From a virus: DNA of 60,110 bases. Position 1 is the first letter of the stretch; each line of letters starts with the position of its first letter. Shown here in pieces: positions 56,682 through 60,110 of the stretch. Both the position numbers and the translations under genes were made by a program. The stretch lies in IMG/VR virus record IMGVR_UViG_3300024348_000037, positions 1 through 60,110 of that record. One strand, given 5' to 3'. The notes beneath the pieces are model-generated. The model was given only the letters and a program-made list of their open reading frames with translations, was not told the origin of the DNA and did not search any database.

Positions 56682-58949
56682 TTAGATTTTACAAGAGTCA
56701 CAATCCTCATCATCTAGTTGCCCTTGTGCAAGTGGTTTGAGTTCATCAATTTCACCAGCACCGTCAAAGGTGTTGAAGTAGTACAGTGTTTTGCCACCAT
56801 ACTTGTAGTGCATCAAAATATGTTTGATCATCTCAGACATTGGAATCTTCTCGTCCTCATAGTGACGAGGATTATAAGAAGTATTGACTGAGATTGCTTG
56901 ATCGATAAATTTCTGTAGGACTGCCATAATCTTCAGATAACCTTCTGGAGACTTTTGATCCCATAGTAACTCATATTTATTCTTGAGTCTTTTTAACTCT
57001 GGAACAACTTGCTTGAGTACACCATCTTTCGATTGTTTAATCGAGATGAGTGCACGAGGTGGTTCGATGCCATTGGTCGAGTTACTGATTTGAGCAGAGG
57101 TCTCGGCTGGCATGAGAGCCATGAGAGTCGAGTTACGAATACCAGATGACAATGCTCGACTTGCAAGTATGCTCCATGGCATCTTATAGTTTGGCTCTAC
57201 AAGTTCATCAACTTCTTTCTTATACGTATCGATTGGCATAGTACCATACGCATACTTTGTCTGATGGTCAAGAGGGCAAGAACCTACTTCTTCGGCAAGG
57301 TCGACCGAGGCTTTAATAAGATAATAGCTCCATGCTTCAGCATACTCGTGGACCAAATCAAGGTTTGGATAAGAATAATTAGTGTCGTTGCGAGCCAACC
57401 AATAAGCAAAATTAATGATGCCAATACCCAAAGGCCGGCGATTCCGAGTACCAATAGCAGCGGCTCGAACAGGATAGTCCTGATAATCCAATAAGGCATC
57501 CAAAGCGCGTACTGCAAGGGTGCATGGCTTTTCGAAATCTGTTGGTTTCTTAATCTTTCCCCAATTGATTGCTGCAAGCGTGCAAAGGCTGATTTCGCCT
57601 GACTCATCATGAATATCCTTTAGTGGTGTAGTTGGTAATGTAATCTCACAACAAAGATTGCTCATCTTAATTGGAGCAGCTTGAGTAAACGAACCATGCT
57701 CATTGCAATGGTCAACGTTCATCAGATAGATTCGTCCAGTATCTTTTCGCTCGGTAACGAAGGTTGAGAAGAGATCAATCGCAGGGATGGTTTTCTTTCT
57801 AACCTTACTACGTTCGTACTTTTCATAGAGTTCTTTAAAGTCTTCAGTGCTTTTATAAAAGGCTTCATAGAGGTCCGGGACATCACTAGGTGAGAAGAGG
57901 GTGATATTACCTCCAGATAAAAGTCTTTCATACATTACCTTGTTAAATTGTACGCCATAATCAAGATGACGAATTCGATTGTCTTCTGTGCCCTTATTAT
58001 TCTTTAGGACAAGAATATCTTCCACTTCGTAATGCCAAAGGGGGTAATAGAGAGTCGCTGCTCCACCACGGACACCACCTTGGCTACAAGATTTAACAGC
58101 CGACTGGAAATGTTTATAAAAAGGAATAACACCAGTGTGAGAAGCATCACCATTGCGTATAGGAGATCCAACAGCCCTAATAGAACCGCCGCCAATACCA
58201 ATTCCGGCCTTTTGTGAAACGTACTTAACAATCGCAGAAGCTGTTGCATTTATGGAATCCAGTGAGTCGTCAGTTTCGATAAGTACGCACGAACTAAACT
58301 GACGTTGAGGTGAGCGCACTCCTGCCATAATAGGAGTAGGAAGACTAATGTCAAATTTACTGATAGCATCATAAAGGTCCTTTACCCATTTCATTCGATC
58401 TGTTTTGTAGTTTTGAAAAAGAGTCATGGCAATCAACATGAATGCCATTTGTGGTGTTTCGTAGAACTTATTGGTGACACGATTACGAATCAGATACTTG
58501 CCGCGGAACTGTTCCATGGCAGCATATGTCAGTAAATTATCACGGTCATGATCAATATATTTTTCAAGTTCATCGAACTCTTCTACTGAGTATACATCAC
58601 CCATTTCTTTATCATAATAACCTTCATCGCGTACACGAATGTAGTGTTTTAAAAGCGGTTCAGGATTGTACGTACCATATACTTGTTTACGAAGATTATA
58701 GTTAATCAGACGACCAGCAACATACTGATAGTTTGGTTCATCTTCTGTAATCAGTTCAGCTGCAGCTTTAATCAAAGTTTCTTGAATATCAGAAGACTTA
58801 ATCTTATCGTAGAATTGAATATGAGTTTTAATTTCAAGATCTGAAACAGAAACGCCGCTTAAACCTTCACACGCATACAGCGCAACCTTATGAAACTTAT
58901 TAATATCGAGTGGTTCGCGAGTTCCATCACGTTTCGTTACTGTTATCAT
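56682..58949 (-). CDS. nrdA: Ribonucleotide reductase class Ia large subunit NrdA
   Basis: 755 aa. ATP cone at the N-terminus (ITVTKRDGTREPLDINKFHK), RQFSSCVLIETDDSLDSINA with the first catalytic Cys, KMSNLCCEITLPT (Asn-Cys-Glu), GEISLCTLAAIN with the second Cys, NGIEPPRALISIKQSKDG, KTLYYFNT with the two Tyr of the radical path, and a C-terminal DCDSCKI redox pair. Very similar to E. coli NrdA. Makes dNDPs together with NrdB and glutaredoxin. Confidence 0.97.
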   Translation of the reverse strand: MITVTKRDGTREPLDINKFHKVALYACEGLSGVSVSDLEIKTHIQFYDKIKSSDIQETLIKAAAELITEDEPNYQYVAGRLINYNLRKQVYGTYNPEPLLKHYIRVRDEGYYDKEMGDVYSVEEFDELEKYIDHDRDNLLTYAAMEQFRGKYLIRNRVTNKFYETPQMAFMLIAMTLFQNYKTDRMKWVKDLYDAISKFDISLPTPIMAGVRSPQRQFSSCVLIETDDSLDSINATASAIVKYVSQKAGIGIGGGSIRAVGSPIRNGDASHTGVIPFYKHFQSAVKSCSQGGVRGGAATLYYPLWHYEVEDILVLKNNKGTEDNRIRHLDYGVQFNKVMYERLLSGGNITLFSPSDVPDLYEAFYKSTEDFKELYEKYERSKVRKKTIPAIDLFSTFVTERKDTGRIYLMNVDHCNEHGSFTQAAPIKMSNLCCEITLPTTPLKDIHDESGEISLCTLAAINWGKIKKPTDFEKPCTLAVRALDALLDYQDYPVRAAAIGTRNRRPLGIGIINFAYWLARNDTNYSYPNLDLVHEYAEAWSYYLIKASVDLAEEVGSCPLDHQTKYAYGTMPIDTYKKEVDELVEPNYKMPWSILASRALSSGIRNSTLMALMPAETSAQISNSTNGIEPPRALISIKQSKDGVLKQVVPELKRLKNKYELLWDQKSPEGYLKIMAVLQKFIDQAISVNTSYNPRHYEDEKIPMSEMIKHILMHYKYGGKTLYYFNTFDGAGEIDELKPLAQGQLDDEDCDSCKI

Positions 58950-59103
58950 CTGATCTCTTTCTTAAACCAATCTTGCCGTCATCATAAACGGTCCATACTA
59001 ATTCTGTATCGATATCCCAACCCATTTGTTCCATGAGTTCATCTGATAGATCTATGTATAACTCGCCGTCTTCGTTTTCTTTTACTACGCTACTATAGTT
59101 CAT
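58927..59103 (-). CDS. AbrB-like small protein (58 aa)
   Basis: ATG 59103 is preferred over an upstream in-frame start. MNYSSVVKENEDGELYIDLS, then DELMEQMGWDIDTELVW and GKIGLRKR: this is the layout of a SpoVT/AbrB swapped-hairpin domain (L-P/S-x-E-L-x-x-x-x-G-W-x-x-G/D-D). Could regulate transcription or be a lone antitoxin-like protein. Overlaps nrdA by 23 nt. Confidence 0.7.
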   Translation of the reverse strand: MNYSSVVKENEDGELYIDLSDELMEQMGWDIDTELVWTVYDDGKIGLRKRSDDNSNET

Positions 59104-59246
59104 GGTAACATCTCTATTCGATAAGGCGCTTCGTCTTTCCACCACGGATCTTCTGTAAGATCTTGTACGACCTCGAGAGCTTCTTCTTCAGACTCGACGT
59201 CTGCAACGACAATATCATTTTTATTATATACTAACCAATTGATCAT
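59100..59246 (-). CDS. Small acidic protein (48 aa)
   Basis: MINWLVYNKNDIVVADVESE, EEALEVVQDLTEDPWWKDEA. ATGA overlap with the following gene and 4-nt overlap with thyX. Helix-strand structure likely; function unknown. Confidence 0.7.
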   Translation of the reverse strand: MINWLVYNKNDIVVADVESEEEALEVVQDLTEDPWWKDEAPYRIEMLP

Positions 59247-59941
59247 GGTAACTTCCTCTCAAACTCTGCCTGCGCAGCCATACTATCCAAAGCAGCTTTC
59301 ACATCAGGAAAGTGCTGACAAATTATTTCCCAGCATTGCTCGGCAACAATGCGATGTTCTTTCTGAGTCGCACGATCCATACGCAACTGGCAGTAATGCA
59401 CCCATGAACGAAGAGAACCAGCCATTAGTATCGTCGATTCTGTCAATCCTTCTGGAAGCAATGCTCGGGCTTGTTCTTTTGCAATACCAAGTTTAATTGC
59501 AGCATTATAATCTTTCTTTGCGTGATAGATCATACGACGTTGAATGTGTTCCCACTCGGTTTCTACAAACTTATCATCTACTTCAATTGAGTTCTGTCGA
59601 TTCTTGGCGTCTTGTAGTCGTGCTTCTCGAGTGCCGAGTCCAAGTTCTTTAGTCGGGTCTGCATATCTCTGTGAAAATTCTTGGAAGGAAAAGGATCGAT
59701 GGCGAAGTATTTGCCGAGCGATGTCACGAGTTGTTTTAATTTCCATTGATACATGTACCATCTCCAGTGGTGACCAGTGTTGGTTCTTGATCAGATATTG
59801 AACCAATTTCGGTGCTGTTGCTGTGTTATTTTGATTCGAGGGATTCGATACTCTTGCTGCCCATGCAACCAATTCATTTGCAGTATTACATTCTGTATAA
59901 GCACTCGGTTTCGTCAGACCGATTAAATTCACTTCACTCAT
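59243..59941 (-). CDS. thyX: Flavin-dependent thymidylate synthase ThyX
   Basis: 232 aa. The ThyX motif RHRxxSxxxxSxRY is present in full at residues 80-93 (RHRSFSFQEFSQRY). Further conserved blocks: LPEGLTESTILMAGSLRSWV and QLRMDRATQKEHR. It makes dTMP with FAD and methylene-THF. Works with NrdAB. In T4 the equivalent is ThyA (td), so this is the alternative enzyme common in marine phages. Confidence 0.96.
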   Translation of the reverse strand: MSEVNLIGLTKPSAYTECNTANELVAWAARVSNPSNQNNTATAPKLVQYLIKNQHWSPLEMVHVSMEIKTTRDIARQILRHRSFSFQEFSQRYADPTKELGLGTREARLQDAKNRQNSIEVDDKFVETEWEHIQRRMIYHAKKDYNAAIKLGIAKEQARALLPEGLTESTILMAGSLRSWVHYCQLRMDRATQKEHRIVAEQCWEIICQHFPDVKAALDSMAAQAEFERKLP

Positions 59942-60075
59942 TTTTTACCCTTTATATGTGCTTCACAATACCGTTGACCATTCGTGGCTTTATCACCAAG
60001 AAGAGTAACAATCCAAATATCGCCACTCGCAGTCTTCATTTCATATTCATCTATCTTCGCGATTGGTTCACGCAT
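59938..60075 (-). CDS. Small hypothetical protein (45 aa)
   Basis: MREPIAKIDEYEMKTASGDI, WIVTLLGDKATNGQRYCEAH, then basic KGKK. ATGA overlap with thyX. The remaining 35 bases of the window show AAGGAT before the ATG and nothing else. Confidence 0.65.
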   Translation of the reverse strand: MREPIAKIDEYEMKTASGDIWIVTLLGDKATNGQRYCEAHIKGKK

Positions 60076-60110
60076 TATTAATCCTTATGATTACACATTT
60101 CATCACTTAC

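Overview
This window is a 60 kb piece of a T4-superfamily myovirus genome (Caudoviricetes, contractile tail). The diagnosis rests on a dense set of T4 homologues recognisable from protein sequence: baseplate wedge and hub proteins (gp5, gp6, gp7-like, gp8, gp25, gp26, gp27, gp53), tail tube cap/initiator proteins (gp48, gp54), head completion gp4, and the replication/late-transcription set gp32, gp59, gp33 and RNase H. PhoH, NrdA/NrdB, ThyX, SpeD, glutaredoxin, DUF4815 and very long Asn/Thr-rich baseplate proteins give it the look of the marine/cyanophage-like branch rather than enteric T4. The host is most likely an alphaproteobacterium: the phage carries a circularly permuted (two-piece) tmRNA gene of alphaproteobacterial style with an ANDN...LAA tag. 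Base composition is moderately AT-rich by eye.

Layout. (i) 1-30.7 kb, minus strand: tail fibres and adhesin-like proteins (a partial fibre, a collagen-like fibre with a self-cleaving S74 chaperone, a fibre with 36-bp tandem repeats), then the DUF4815 protein, gp8, a giant gp7-like protein, gp6, gp25, two unassigned virion proteins, gp5, gp27, gp53 and gp48. (ii) 30.77-38.59 kb, plus strand: gp4, a conserved neighbour (possible gp2), gp54, gp26, a gp51-position ORF reached by a likely -1 frameshift, and two large paralogous proteins carrying different peptidoglycan hydrolase domains. The two blocks diverge from a palindromic box, TATTTATAAATA, that holds a T4-type late promoter on each strand. 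(iii) 38.6-41.6 kb, minus strand: gp32, gp59, gp33, a membrane-anchored SleB-type endolysin, and the tmRNA. (iv) 41.6-49.4 kb, minus strand: secreted nuclease, DUF932 protein, many tiny genes, PD-(D/E)XK exonuclease, PhoH and RNase H. Six copies of an early-type promoter (TGTACA-N17-TAGNAT-like, usually preceded by AATAAACA) punctuate this block, one of them in front of the tmRNA. (v) 49.4-53 kb: a sugar/envelope module (methyltransferase-like, GmhA, heptose kinase-like, glycosyltransferase, HAD phosphatase). (vi) 53-60 kb: nucleotide and redox metabolism (glutaredoxin, SpeD, NrdB, NrdA, ThyX) interleaved with small conserved genes.

How it works together: early promoters drive host-takeover genes and the tmRNA; NrdAB, glutaredoxin and ThyX supply dNTPs; gp32, gp59, RNase H and the exonuclease serve replication and recombination; gp33 plus TATAAATA boxes imply T4-style late transcription of the virion genes. 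Two TATAAATA boxes lie exactly 5 nt before an ATG, which predicts leaderless late mRNAs. gp5 lacks the T4 lysozyme domain, and cell-wall cleavage during entry appears to have moved to the two plus-strand hub/tape-measure-like proteins. There is no stretch over 300 bases without a feature; the only long non-coding one (41.2-41.6 kb) is the tmRNA.
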